DNA from: Caldilineaceae bacterium | GTDB lineage: Bacteria; Chloroflexota; Anaerolineae; Caldilineales; Caldilineaceae | Assembly (NCBI GenBank): GCA_022821545.1 | Contig: JAJEDJ010000058.1 | Span: 1-64,000, forward strand | Direction of reading: 5' to 3' | Length of the DNA: 64,000 nt | Part shown: one piece after another, positions 8,082 to 17,663 of the stretch | Position numbering within the stretch: the stretch's first letter is position 1 | Layout of the letters: every line of letters starts with the position of its first letter | Notes under the pieces: generated by a model | Told to the model about the DNA's origin: nothing | Database searches by the model: none | What the model saw: the letters and a program-made list of their open reading frames with translations, nothing else | Made by a program: the position numbers and the translations under genes

Positions 8082-9812
8082 ATGCTGAGCAAAACGATGT
8101 CGCACCGTGTCTTGATGGTGACTGTTGTCAGCCTTCTCTTCGTGGCGCTGCTGGCTGCCTGTGCCCCCGCCGCCGGCCCCGCAGACTCGGCCGACACCGG
8201 CGAGGCCGCCGTGGATACATCCGGGATGACAGGCCGTGAAGCCGCCCTCGCTTCCGCTTCCGAAGAAGATCGAACGCTCATCGTAGCAGTCAGCCAGGAT
8301 CTCTCTACGCTCGACTGGGACGCCTCCGGCGCCTTCCCGCGCATGACCGAGACGCAGGTAAATGTCCTCGGCAGCTGGGCGCAACCGGCTATTGTCGAGC
8401 TTGAGGACGGAAGCATGGTCGGCGATGCGCTCAATTTCGAACCGATGCTGGCCGATTCGATGGTGATCTCGATGGATGGAACACAGTGGACTTTCAAGCT
8501 GCCCGAGGGGATGAAGCACTATCCTTCCGGCAACGAGATCACCGCCAATGACTACCTCTACTATAAGGACCGGCGCGGCAACATGCGCGTCCCGCCTTCG
8601 CTGGACCGCCTGGTGCGCCTGGCAACGAAAGAGGAGCCGCTCAAGGGTTTTGAGGTTATCGACGACTACACCTTCCGCTTCAACGCATCAGACTGGACGC
8701 CCATTCTGCGGCCCTTCATGAGCTGCTGCCAGTTCGGCTACATTATCGACAGCCAGGCCTACATGGATGCCGGCGAAGCCGAAGGCGACAAGTGGGGCCA
8801 GGAGTACGCCAAGACCAACATGCCGAGCAGCGGCCCCTACTACATCCACGATCGCATCCCCAACGAGTCGATGGAGTTCCGCACCAACCCGAACTGGCAA
8901 GGCAAGGAGCCGTTCTTTAGCCGCATCATCTTTAAGGTCGTGCCCGAGTCCGCAGACCGCGTACTGCTGCTCAAAGCCGGTGAAGTCGACATGGCCCAGG
9001 ACCTCTCGGCCAAGGAGATCAACGATCTTCGGAGCGACGGCAACGTCCAGGTAAAGCAGGTACGTATCGGCGACATGATCGTGATGCCGATCAACCACAG
9101 TTCCGAACCATTCAACAACAAACTCGTGCGTCAGGCCGTGGCCTACCTGATTCCCTACGACGATATCATTGAGAAGGTGTGGTACGAAAGCGCCGAACGA
9201 AGCTACGGCCCCGTGCCCTCAATGGTGCCCGGCTTCGACCACAGCTACTGGCCCTACGATCTTCCCGAAGAGGAGGCAGTCGCCAAGGCCAGGGAACTCC
9301 TGGCGGAAGCCGGCTATGCGGACGGCCTCGAGTTTGATTTGAACATCGACCTCGGGACGCCTGAGCAGGCAAGCATGGCCAAGATCATTCAGAGCGCCCT
9401 GTCCCAAGCTGGCATCACCGTCAATATCAATCCAATGCCGCGTGCGGCCTACCAGGAAGGCAAGAACCAGGGTACGCATACGTCTGCACTGGACACTCTC
9501 TTCCCCTGGGTCGCCGAACCGGGCTACTTCATGGATATTCTGCTCGGCTGCGCCTCCTACGGCAATCGCTACAGCGGCATCTGCCTGGAAGAGGCCGACG
9601 AACTGGTCCGCCAGGCCGGCACGACCGTTGACGAAGATGAGCGTTTTGAATTGTACAGCCAGGCCCAACGCCTCCACATCGACAACGCGTCATGGATCTG
9701 GCTCGGCGCCCGCTACTTCAATCTGGCAATCGGTTCCGATATCGCGGGTTACGTCGCCTTCCCCGACACGCGCACGCGCTACTGGCACCTCTACCGTGAC
9801 GGTTCCCAGTAG
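8082..9812 (+). CDS. Extracellular solute-binding lipoprotein, family 5
   Basis: Binding component of the importer, 576 residues. A signal peptide ends in the lipobox LLAAC with the lipidated Cys at 27, followed by an Ala/Asp/Glu linker and the mature domain. Family 5 traits include EPMLADS near residue 125, DYTFRFN, and the C-terminal Trp/Tyr-rich half. It would capture the substrate outside the membrane and deliver it to the DppBC channel. AAAGGAG precedes the ATG at a good distance. Ligand is unknown; the family covers peptides, nickel, opines and sugars. Confidence 0.9.
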   Translation: MLSKTMSHRVLMVTVVSLLFVALLAACAPAAGPADSADTGEAAVDTSGMTGREAALASASEEDRTLIVAVSQDLSTLDWDASGAFPRMTETQVNVLGSWAQPAIVELEDGSMVGDALNFEPMLADSMVISMDGTQWTFKLPEGMKHYPSGNEITANDYLYYKDRRGNMRVPPSLDRLVRLATKEEPLKGFEVIDDYTFRFNASDWTPILRPFMSCCQFGYIIDSQAYMDAGEAEGDKWGQEYAKTNMPSSGPYYIHDRIPNESMEFRTNPNWQGKEPFFSRIIFKVVPESADRVLLLKAGEVDMAQDLSAKEINDLRSDGNVQVKQVRIGDMIVMPINHSSEPFNNKLVRQAVAYLIPYDDIIEKVWYESAERSYGPVPSMVPGFDHSYWPYDLPEEEAVAKARELLAEAGYADGLEFDLNIDLGTPEQASMAKIIQSALSQAGITVNINPMPRAAYQEGKNQGTHTSALDTLFPWVAEPGYFMDILLGCASYGNRYSGICLEEADELVRQAGTTVDEDERFELYSQAQRLHIDNASWIWLGARYFNLAIGSDIAGYVAFPDTRTRYWHLYRDGSQ

Positions 9813-9855
9813 ATTTCGGAGCGGATAGACTGGTCAGGGTTCTTTAGAACGATCG

Positions 9856-9878
9856 TCCTGCACCAAGGATGCAGGACC
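9856..9878 (+). promoter_or_regulatory. Inverted repeat after the binding-protein gene
   Basis: GTCCTGCA at 9856-9863 and TGCAGGAC at 9871-9878 are perfect arms around a 7-nt loop, 44 bp after the binding-protein stop. It lacks a T-tract. It overlaps the first possible ATG (9869) of the next frame, which casts doubt on that start. Likely role: 3'-end stabilisation of the binding-protein mRNA. Confidence 0.4.
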
Positions 9879-11353
9879 AAACGAAGATAACGACAGTGAC
9901 GGGGCGCCGTGGTCTTGTTGTTGAAGCCTCATCGTCCTGCGACCAAGATGCCGGCGAACCCGGCGCTGTCATGTTCAGAGTTCAACGCAAAGACCGCCAT
10001 GATGCTGCCGTGCCTGTGGTTCCCGCAAAACTGAGCCAGCGGTATATCTTCGACTTCTGGTATCCGCTGGCGCTCAGCTGGCTGATGATGAGCATCGCCG
10101 ACCCTGTAGTTAGCGCCGGAATCACCCGTTTGCCGCAGCCGGAGCTGGAGCTGGCCGCATTTGGCGCTGCCCAACCGATCGCCATCCTCATGGAAAGCCC
10201 CATCATCTACATGCTGGGCACCGGGGTGGCCCTTGTCCACAACCGCGCCATGTACCAACTGGTCCGGCGCTTCATGCTACACCTGTCAATACTGATGACG
10301 GTAGCCAGCGCACTGCTTTTCTTTACACCGGCCTACCATGTAATGACCCGCACGCTACTCGGCCTGACCGAGGATGTAGCGGCTGCCGCCCGTCCCGCCA
10401 TGCAGCTTCTCCTGCTCTGGCCTGCGGCCATCGGCCTGCGCCGCTTCCTGCAGGGCGTCCTGATCAGACACGGGTACACCCGCCATATCACCTGGGGAAC
10501 GATGTTCCGGCTCGCCACCCTGACCGTCACGATGGCCGCGGGCGTCTGGTTCGGCGGCCTGCCCGGCGCCGCGCTCGGCGGCCTTGCGATGGCCCTGAGT
10601 GTGATCGTTGAGGCGGTCGTAATCGCCTGGTGGGCCCGGCCTATTGTTCGTACGCATATCTTTGACAGAGTGGAAGCTCCCGAACATAGTCAGCCCGACA
10701 TGACATACGGCGGCATGTGGCGCTTTTACCTGCCCCTGGCCGCAACCGACGTCATGCGCGTCATCTCCCGCCCTCTCGTCGTCGCCGGAATCGCCCGCTC
10801 CGCCATGCCCGCGGCATCCCTTGCGGCCTTTCCGGTCGCTTTTGGCCTGGGAATGTTCTTCTCCAGCCCCATGCGCGCTGCCCATGAGGTGGTCATTGCC
10901 CTCCTGAAGGACGAACGCACTTACGAGGCGCTACGACGCTTCGTCACAGTTTCGGGCGCCCTGCTGAGCCTCGCGATGGCGGCGCTCGTTTTCACGCCTT
11001 TGGACCACTACTACTTCACCGTTCTCCTGGGCGTGCCGGCCGAAATCAAGCCGCTGGCAGCGGTCGGCGCCCAATTCATGGTACCGATCACCTTCCTGAT
11101 GGCATGGCAAAACCTCTATCGCGGCCGACTCATGAAGCGCCACAGCACCCGTTTTATTCAACTTGGCATGGCGGTCAACCTGGTCAGCATGTTGCTGGCG
11201 CTCACAATCGGCGTCTCCGTCGGCCTGGCTTCCGGCATCGTCGTCGGCGCCGCGTCGGTCATTCTTGCCCACACAGTGGAAGTTGTCGTTCTGAACGCTG
11301 CCAGCCGTCCACCCGACACCTTTTCCGACATTCAGGCTTCAACCGCGCATTGA
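9869..11353 (+). CDS. MATE/ANK-superfamily multi-helix membrane transporter-like protein
   Basis: A 494-residue protein from ATG 9869, with a polar first 55 residues and then about twelve hydrophobic segments starting near YIFDFWYPLALSW. The arrangement and the first-helix pattern resemble MATE-type flippases and the progressive-ankylosis (ANK) relatives found in bacteria. Export or flipping of a metabolite or lipid-linked compound is the family-level expectation. The start is uncertain: ATG 9869 lies inside a hairpin and has no ribosome site, and ATG 9971 is an alternative that leaves the membrane domain intact. It follows the binding-protein gene in the same direction and may be cotranscribed. 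Confidence 0.6.
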   Translation: MQDQTKITTVTGRRGLVVEASSSCDQDAGEPGAVMFRVQRKDRHDAAVPVVPAKLSQRYIFDFWYPLALSWLMMSIADPVVSAGITRLPQPELELAAFGAAQPIAILMESPIIYMLGTGVALVHNRAMYQLVRRFMLHLSILMTVASALLFFTPAYHVMTRTLLGLTEDVAAAARPAMQLLLLWPAAIGLRRFLQGVLIRHGYTRHITWGTMFRLATLTVTMAAGVWFGGLPGAALGGLAMALSVIVEAVVIAWWARPIVRTHIFDRVEAPEHSQPDMTYGGMWRFYLPLAATDVMRVISRPLVVAGIARSAMPAASLAAFPVAFGLGMFFSSPMRAAHEVVIALLKDERTYEALRRFVTVSGALLSLAMAALVFTPLDHYYFTVLLGVPAEIKPLAAVGAQFMVPITFLMAWQNLYRGRLMKRHSTRFIQLGMAVNLVSMLLALTIGVSVGLASGIVVGAASVILAHTVEVVVLNAASRPPDTFSDIQASTAH

Positions 11354-11476
11354 CGTTTCGAGTACGAACCGCCCCAAACGCCGCGCCAGGACGCGCACGG
11401 CGAGACCCGCCCGCAGATCGCACCGCTTGCACAGGACAGCTTTCGGTGCGCAACCGACCAACAAGGAGCGTTTCAA

Positions 11477-12478
11477 ATGGCAAACTTCGAACTCGCAGGC
11501 CTGAGCGCCGCGCCAGGTGAAGTCGTAAAGGGCCACCTCGGCCACGTCACACTCGCCGACGGCAACAAAGTGGGTGTGCCGGTGGTTATAGTCAATGGCG
11601 TTGAAGACGGACCCACACTGGTGGTTACCGCCTCAATTCACGGCACTGAAATCAACGGCACCGGCGCCCTCCTCAAGACAGTGCGGGCGACGGACCCCCA
11701 GAAACTGAAAGGACGGCTCGTTGCCATCACCGTCGGCAACCCCTTCGCCTTTCAGGTCGGTTCCTATTTTTCTCCGGTCATCGCGCCCACAGGAGACGGA
11801 ATCAATATGTCTTCCGCTCCCATGTGGCCGGCCGATTCCGGAGGTACAGTCACCCTGCGCCTGGCCGGCGTGATCGGCGAGGCCCTCAAAGCCGCCACCC
11901 ATTCAATCGACGTTCACTCCAATCCGCCCGATGCCATCCCCTTCACCCTGATTCGCCGCGACGCCTGTCCCGACGAAAGCGTCCTGGCGGAGATGGAAAA
12001 GATGGCGGAGGCCTGGGGTTTCACCGTTATCGATTCGCCCGGGCGCTCGGCTACCGGTGTCGTCGGCAGTTCGCTGGCCCATGGCATTCCTTCAATGACG
12101 CCGGAGCTGATAGCCGATTTCTTCCTCTGGGAGGACAACACGAACTCCGGCCAGATCGGGATCACCAACGTCATGAAGGCCATCGGGATGCTTGAGGGCG
12201 ACATCGTTGCACAGGCGACGCCTCCGATGAAAGGCGACTTCTACATGGCCGACCGCCTCACCTCTCACAAAGGCGGCCTGATGTGGATTAAACACCCTCC
12301 GGGCACGTTCCTGCGCGAGGGCGACGTTGCCGTGGACATGATGGACGTCTGGGGCGACCTCATTGAGGAAGTCAAGATGCCCTACGACGGCTACTGCTGG
12401 TCCTTTACCGGCGGCGTCGGCTACACCCAGGTCGTTCCCGAAGGGACCCAGATCGCCTTCACCTTCCGAGAACGTTGA
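11477..12478 (+). CDS. AstE/AspA-type zinc deacylase (M14 family carboxypeptidase-like)
   Basis: A 333-residue member of the succinylglutamate desuccinylase/aspartoacylase family, which removes acyl groups from amino acids. The zinc motif H-x-x-E is seen as ASIHGTEINGTG near residue 52-60, and the third ligand is probably the His of SIDVHSNPPD near 145. The remaining C-terminal part is a beta-rich lid. CAAGGAG precedes the ATG. No signal peptide, so cytoplasmic. It starts a short + strand group with MFS, racemase-like and M20 genes, which together suggest handling of N-acylated or N-conjugated amino acids. Substrate is unknown. Confidence 0.8.
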   Translation: MANFELAGLSAAPGEVVKGHLGHVTLADGNKVGVPVVIVNGVEDGPTLVVTASIHGTEINGTGALLKTVRATDPQKLKGRLVAITVGNPFAFQVGSYFSPVIAPTGDGINMSSAPMWPADSGGTVTLRLAGVIGEALKAATHSIDVHSNPPDAIPFTLIRRDACPDESVLAEMEKMAEAWGFTVIDSPGRSATGVVGSSLAHGIPSMTPELIADFFLWEDNTNSGQIGITNVMKAIGMLEGDIVAQATPPMKGDFYMADRLTSHKGGLMWIKHPPGTFLREGDVAVDMMDVWGDLIEEVKMPYDGYCWSFTGGVGYTQVVPEGTQIAFTFRER

Positions 12479-12561
12479 CGCCGCATGGATGGCGTTGGGC
12501 GGGAAGCCGGGCTGGCGGCTGCCTACCCAGGGCCGGCCTGCATCATATGGGATAGCGAAAA

Positions 12562-13824
12562 TTGAGTTCCGACGTCAATGTAAGCGCGCTGCCGCCGGCT
12601 TCAGCCGCACAGGCGGTCAGACTTGACAAGTTCAAACTGGGCGTGCTCTCCTTCGGCCACCTGGTGGGGGATATGTACTACGCCACGCTGATACCGCTCT
12701 GGCCCCTGCTGATCGACAGAATGGCGCTCAGCCTTACCGACGTGGGATTCTTTACCTCCCTCACCAGTTTCATGCTCATGCCCGTTCAGCCGTTCATCGG
12801 CTGGCTGGTCGACCGCTTCCCCCGCGCCTGGTTTATGATCCTGGGGCTGATCGGCGCGGCGCTCGGCATGAGCTTCATTGGGCTGGCGCCTACCTATACG
12901 TTGCTCATGGTGTGCGTCGTGTTCGGACGATTCAGCAACGCCATCTTCCATCCGCACGCGGCAATGATGGTGCGCGCAACATCCGGCGGCCGGCACGGCG
13001 CCGCCATGTCCATCTTCGCCTTTGCCGGGAACATCGGCATCGCCGTCGGACCCCTCCTCAGCGTGGGCGTCGTCACCCTGTTCGGCCTGGAGTCCACCTA
13101 CCTGATGATACCGTTCGGGCTGATAGCCGCCGCCGCCATCTACCACTTTATCGGCGTGGACGTTCCCAAAGAGTCACCCGCGTCGGCGTCGAAGGACGAG
13201 AACGGCAGCGGTCTGGCTTCGGCAGCCCAGACTTTCGTGGGACCGCTGCTCCTGCTGGCGGTGTTGATGACTTTCCGCGCCGCGATTTGGGGCGGCTTCA
13301 GAACCTTTCTGCCCATCTTCCTGGTTGACAGCCGGGCGGTGACCCTTCTCATCGGAGGACTTGGTCTGTCGGCGCTGTCGCTGTTTGGCGCCCTGGGCGG
13401 ATTGCTGGGCGGCTATCTCTCCGACCGTTACTCCGGCTCGTGGGTTATCGCGGTATCTCTTCTGATTTCCGCCCTGACGATCTTTGCCTTTGTCAGGACG
13501 GACGGCGTCCTGAGCCTCCTGATGTTGATCGCGGCCGGTATGGCCCTGTTCGCAAGCCAGCCCGTTGCCACCGTGCTGGCGCAGGAACTCGCGCCGGACC
13601 GCATGGCAATGGCCTCAGGCGTAATGATGGGCATGGTATGGGGAATCGGCGCGCTGTTTGTAACGCCTATCGGTATGCTGGGTGATGTCTTCGGGCTGAA
13701 CGCCAGTATGTACGCGCTTGCCGTCCTGGCCGGGCTGACGGGCCTGGCCTCGTTCTTCCTGCCGGAGTTCCGGCAACGATTTGGGAGCAGGCTGCGCGAG
13801 ATCATTCCGCCCCCTTCTACCTGA
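12562..13824 (+). CDS. MFS transporter (fosmidomycin-resistance-like)
   Basis: A 420-residue carrier with twelve predicted helices. The MFS motif A between helices 2 and 3 appears as GWLVDRFPRAW near residue 80, and a second half starts near residue 225 after a short polar loop. The general pattern recalls Fsr-type 12-TM efflux pumps. TTG 12562 is the only start that keeps the whole first helix; it has just a weak ribosome site. The gene lies between the acylase and racemase-like genes, so either uptake or efflux of the compound they act on is likely. Confidence 0.8.
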   Translation: MSSDVNVSALPPASAAQAVRLDKFKLGVLSFGHLVGDMYYATLIPLWPLLIDRMALSLTDVGFFTSLTSFMLMPVQPFIGWLVDRFPRAWFMILGLIGAALGMSFIGLAPTYTLLMVCVVFGRFSNAIFHPHAAMMVRATSGGRHGAAMSIFAFAGNIGIAVGPLLSVGVVTLFGLESTYLMIPFGLIAAAAIYHFIGVDVPKESPASASKDENGSGLASAAQTFVGPLLLLAVLMTFRAAIWGGFRTFLPIFLVDSRAVTLLIGGLGLSALSLFGALGGLLGGYLSDRYSGSWVIAVSLLISALTIFAFVRTDGVLSLLMLIAAGMALFASQPVATVLAQELAPDRMAMASGVMMGMVWGIGALFVTPIGMLGDVFGLNASMYALAVLAGLTGLASFFLPEFRQRFGSRLREIIPPPST

Positions 13825-13918
13825 TTGAATACGACAAAATGAACCAGACTTCAGTCTGGCCTGTCAACGCCGTAGTTCAGCCGTAAACACGGACCCAATT
13901 TCAGCAAGGAGAAGTCTC

Positions 13919-14713
13919 ATGACAACCCGAATCCTTTACATCAATCCCCTAGGGACGGACATGTACGACGAGTACACCTTTAACATTTTGCAGCCCGCCG
14001 CCTGCCCGGACACGGAGCTGGTCGTCAGGAGTTTGCGGGATGTTCCCAAGACGCCCTACCTGCCGCCGGCGGCCTACTTCACGAACCAGCTCCTGCATGC
14101 GGTCGTTGAAGGCGAGAAAGAGGGCTTCGACGGCATTTCGATTGGGTGCTGCGCCGACCCGGGCGTTGAAGAGGCCAAGAGACTCGTCAATATCCCCGTC
14201 TCCGGCCCCTTCGAAGCCCTGGCACATACCGGCCCCGCGCTGGGCCGCGTAACGATCGTCGCCGGGAACAGGAACAGCGGCTCCTGGAACCACCTGGTCC
14301 ACAGATACAACATGGCCCCGTGGCTGGCCGCGGTGCGAGAGGCCCATTTCGCGCATCCCGATCCCGAAATGGCTATGCGGCTGTTTGAGGAGGACGAGTC
14401 GGAACTGCGCAGCATTGTCGTGGCCGAAATGGACCGGGCGGCGCGTGAAGACGGTGTGGAGCAGGCCAGACTGGCACTCGAAGAGGATGGCGCCTCTGCC
14501 GTCTTTTTTGCCTGCACGCTCTGGTCGGGGCTTCTTGAGCCTGTCGCCCGCGCCGTACCCATTACAGTTCTCGACCCGATGATCACTGCGCTCAAGTACA
14601 TCGAAATGGTCGCCGCCACACGCAGATACTACAATGAGTACCAGCTTCAGCTCTCGTTTGCCAGACACGCCCGCTTCCCTGTTGCGGCCGAGGCCGTCCC
14701 CTCGTTGAACTGA
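13919..14713 (+). CDS. Asp/Glu/hydantoin racemase-family protein
   Basis: A 264-residue cytoplasmic protein with the two Cys acid/base segments of the family: GCCADPGVEEA near residue 77-87 and FFACTLWSGL near 198-207. The N-terminus TTRILYINPLGT is typical of hydantoin-racemase-like members. These enzymes racemise amino acids or hydantoins through a two-Cys mechanism. A CAAGGAG site precedes the start. The flanking acylase and M20 peptidase genes fit use of D-amino acid derivatives. An isomerase or decarboxylase role is possible because the superfamily also includes maleate isomerases. Confidence 0.8.
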   Translation: MTTRILYINPLGTDMYDEYTFNILQPAACPDTELVVRSLRDVPKTPYLPPAAYFTNQLLHAVVEGEKEGFDGISIGCCADPGVEEAKRLVNIPVSGPFEALAHTGPALGRVTIVAGNRNSGSWNHLVHRYNMAPWLAAVREAHFAHPDPEMAMRLFEEDESELRSIVVAEMDRAAREDGVEQARLALEEDGASAVFFACTLWSGLLEPVARAVPITVLDPMITALKYIEMVAATRRYYNEYQLQLSFARHARFPVAAEAVPSLN

Positions 14714-14784
14714 GGATCGATGTTGGGTCGATTGGCGAGAAAACAGTAACCGCAGACGCCTGCATCAAACCACAGGAGAACCAC

Positions 14785-16137
14785 ATGGACCGCTTCGAAG
14801 CCAACGTTCGGGACAATCAGGAGCGCTTTCTCGGCGAACTCCAGGAGTTCTGCCGCAAGCCAAGCATCATCGCGCAGGATATAGGCATAGATGAAACCGC
14901 GGAATGGGTCAGTGCCCGGCTGCGCAACGTTGGATTCGAGTCCAGGATAATCTCTGTTGAGGGTGGGGCGCCGGTCGTCTACGGTGAAATGGGATCCGGC
15001 GACAAGACGCTAATGATCTACAACCACTACGACGTCCAGCCCCCGGAACCCCTGGACCTATGGGACTCCGGCCCCTTCGACGCCGAGATCCGCGACGGCC
15101 GCGTCTGGGCCCGCGGCGTCTCCGACAACAAGGGCCCCTGGATGGCGCGCGTCCAGGCGATCGAGGCCTACCAGCAGGAGGTCGGAGAGCTACCCTTTCG
15201 GATCAAGTGGATCGTAGAGGGGGAGGAGGAGATCGGCAGCCCCAACCTGGGCCGTTTCGTCGAGGAAAATCGCGATCTGCTGCAAGGCGCGGACGCCTGC
15301 CTGTGGGAAGGGGGAAGGCGGGACGGCGCCGGCAGACCGGTCATCTCGCTGGGCATGAAGGGAATCGCCTACCTGGGCCTATCGGTCAGCGGCGCAAGCA
15401 GCGATCTCCACTCCATGAATGCCCCAATCGTCGGCAATCCGGCATGGCGACTCATCTGGGCCCTCGCCAGCCTCAAGGACGAGAGCGAGAACATTACCGT
15501 TGACGGCCTGATGGACCACGTTGTAAAGCCCACCGCAGACGAGTTGGAGTACATCCAGGGGATCCCCTTCGATGAAGAGCAGAACAAGCAGGACTTCGGC
15601 ATCAGCTCGTTCCTGAAGGGAGCAACCGGCGCGGAGATTGTCAAGCAGCTCCTGTTCGACCCGACCTGTACGATCTGCGGCTTCCTGACCGGCTACACAG
15701 GCCCCGGTCTCAAGACTGTCCTTCCCAACCAGGCCTCGGCAAAGGTGGATTTCCGGCTGGTCCCGGATCTGAACCCCGAGCTGGTGCTGCGCCTGGTCCG
15801 AGAGCACCTCGACCGCCGCGGCTTCAGCGACGTCAACGTCGAACTCCTGGCACAGCTCTGGCCGTACCGGTCACAGGTCGATCATCCGTGGGTCCAGGCA
15901 AGCATTTCCGTGGCCCGCGACATTTTCGGCGCCGAGCCGGTCGTATACCCGTCTTCAGCCGGCGGCGGACCGATGTACCAGCTGTGCGGGACGTTCGGCA
16001 TCCCTGGCATCTCGGGCGGCGGCGTCGGGAACCCCAATTCAAATCTGCACGCGCCCAACGAGAACATATTTGTCGAAGATTACATGCGGTCGATTCTCTA
16101 TACCGGCCACCTGATCCAGGCAATCGGCAACCTATAG
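14785..16137 (+). CDS. M20 family metallopeptidase (dipeptidase / N-acyl amino acid hydrolase)
   Basis: A 450-residue di-zinc hydrolase. The ligand motifs are visible in order: NHYDVQPPEP near residue 80-89, GVSDNKGP near 112-119 with the bridging Asp, and VEGEEEIGSPN near 146-156 with the catalytic Glu pair. The dimerisation (lid) domain follows from about 200 to 320, and the final His should lie in the C-terminal catalytic half. The usual second Asp in the D-D-K-G motif is Asn here (SDNKG), a common variant. CAGGAGAA precedes the ATG. Context with an AstE-like deacylase and racemase suggests cleavage of a dipeptide or acyl-amino acid. Confidence 0.87.
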   Translation: MDRFEANVRDNQERFLGELQEFCRKPSIIAQDIGIDETAEWVSARLRNVGFESRIISVEGGAPVVYGEMGSGDKTLMIYNHYDVQPPEPLDLWDSGPFDAEIRDGRVWARGVSDNKGPWMARVQAIEAYQQEVGELPFRIKWIVEGEEEIGSPNLGRFVEENRDLLQGADACLWEGGRRDGAGRPVISLGMKGIAYLGLSVSGASSDLHSMNAPIVGNPAWRLIWALASLKDESENITVDGLMDHVVKPTADELEYIQGIPFDEEQNKQDFGISSFLKGATGAEIVKQLLFDPTCTICGFLTGYTGPGLKTVLPNQASAKVDFRLVPDLNPELVLRLVREHLDRRGFSDVNVELLAQLWPYRSQVDHPWVQASISVARDIFGAEPVVYPSSAGGGPMYQLCGTFGIPGISGGGVGNPNSNLHAPNENIFVEDYMRSILYTGHLIQAIGNL

Positions 16138-16235
16138 TTCCGGCGTGTCGCGTTTTGGACGAACACGGACATTTCCGCCTTGCCTGACAGCAGGCAACGC
16201 CGGCGTGCCTTCTTCCTGCCGGGTCTGGGCCCTAC

Positions 16236-17663
16236 ATGAACAGGAATGTCTCAACTGTAGAGGGCGCCCGCACGCGGAAGTGGGTGGCCCTGCTTGCGGT
16301 TATCGCCGGGATTCTGGTCCAGGCCCTCAACCAAAGCACTATTCAGGCCGCGCTGCCGACCCTGTCCCAGGAGCTGGGCGCCAATTTCACGACCATTCAG
16401 TGGGTGCTGCTCAGCTTCCAGATCACGCTGTCCGTGGTCATGCTGAGCGTCGGCCGGCTGGCCGACATGCTCGGCAAGAGACGCATCTTCATCGTCGGAC
16501 AACTCTCTTTCGGACTGGCCTCTCTGCTGTGCGCCCTTTCCCCTAACGTCTACTTCCTCATCGGCTTCCGCGTCCTTCAGTCGGCGGGCGCCGCGGTCGT
16601 CACGGTACTCTCAATGGCGATCGTAGCCGAGATATTTCCCGATGCAGAGAAGGGGCGCGTTCTGGGAATCGCAGCCGGCGCAAACTCTTTCGGACACTTC
16701 GTGGGCCCGATTCTGGGCGGCTATCTGATCGGGGCATACGGCTGGCGGATCGCGTTCTTCATGCTGGTTCCCTGCGCGCTGCTGGCCGCGCTGCTGGCCG
16801 CCCGCTACATTCCCGCCCTTTCGCCCTCCGGTACGGCCCAGCGCTTTGACATCCTCGGCGCGGCGCTGATCGGCGGGACCATGTGTACGCTTTCGCTGGG
16901 CCTGTCCTACGGCCAGATCGCCGGTTTCGCCCACATCCAAGTCCTTCTTCTCTTTGCCGTAAGCGCAATCGGGCTTGTGTCCTTTCTCTTTGCCGAAAGC
17001 CGCGTCGCCCATCCCGTGCTTGACTTTGCGCTCTTTCGCAATCGCCCGTTCAGTCTTCACACCGCGCTTGCCGGGCTCGCCGGCATTGCGACCTCCGGCG
17101 TAACCTTTCTGCTCCCCTTCTTCATGCAGCTTGCGCTTGGCCTCACAATCCTGCAGGTCGGCTTCGTGATGGCAGTTGTCTCCATCGAAATCGCGCTGAT
17201 CGCTCCCGCGGCCGGCTATCTGGCCGACCGCCTCGGCGCCCATCGCGTAACGCTGATAGGACTCGCAACTCTACTGGCCGGTTTCCTGGTCGCCAGCACC
17301 GCCAACCTGAACAACGGCCAGCTGGACTTTGTCCTGCGCATATTGCCCATGGGCATCGGCATCGGCCTCTTCATGAGCCCCAACAGCACAGTCATCATGG
17401 CCGCAGCGTCTCCGGCCCGGCTCGGTGTCGCCTCCGGCCTGATCGGGTTGACCCGCATGGTAGGCCAGACGACCGGAATCGCTCTTCTGGGCGCTGTGTT
17501 TGCCAGCAACGTTGCACGCTTCGCCGGGATGCCGGTCGACGTGACCGACGCCTCCCCTCTGGCAATCAGCCAGGCTTTCCGACTGCAATTCTTCATCGTA
17601 GCCGTTGTGATCGGGGCAACACTGCTCTGGTCGCTGAAGTTCAAGCCCGAAAAGGCGGCCTAG
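16236..17663 (+). CDS. MFS multidrug-type transporter (DHA2, 14 helices)
   Basis: A 475-residue MFS protein with about fourteen hydrophobic segments. Motif A is GRLADMLGKRRIFI near residue 75-88, and the proline/glycine-rich helix 5 segment is GVLGIAAGANSFGHFVGPILGG-like around 140-160. This pattern fits the EmrB/QacA drug:H+ antiporter group. The ribosome site is weak. Its stop overlaps the stop of the convergent sulfatase pseudogene at 17660-17663, so the two transcripts converge with no spacer. Confidence 0.85.
   Translation: MNRNVSTVEGARTRKWVALLAVIAGILVQALNQSTIQAALPTLSQELGANFTTIQWVLLSFQITLSVVMLSVGRLADMLGKRRIFIVGQLSFGLASLLCALSPNVYFLIGFRVLQSAGAAVVTVLSMAIVAEIFPDAEKGRVLGIAAGANSFGHFVGPILGGYLIGAYGWRIAFFMLVPCALLAALLAARYIPALSPSGTAQRFDILGAALIGGTMCTLSLGLSYGQIAGFAHIQVLLLFAVSAIGLVSFLFAESRVAHPVLDFALFRNRPFSLHTALAGLAGIATSGVTFLLPFFMQLALGLTILQVGFVMAVVSIEIALIAPAAGYLADRLGAHRVTLIGLATLLAGFLVASTANLNNGQLDFVLRILPMGIGIGLFMSPNSTVIMAAASPARLGVASGLIGLTRMVGQTTGIALLGAVFASNVARFAGMPVDVTDASPLAISQAFRLQFFIVAVVIGATLLWSLKFKPEKAA

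Noticed and set aside
13844..13859. Short inverted repeat CCAGAC/GTCTGG after the MFS gene
   Set aside because: Only 6 bp with a 4-nt loop and no T-tract; likely chance.
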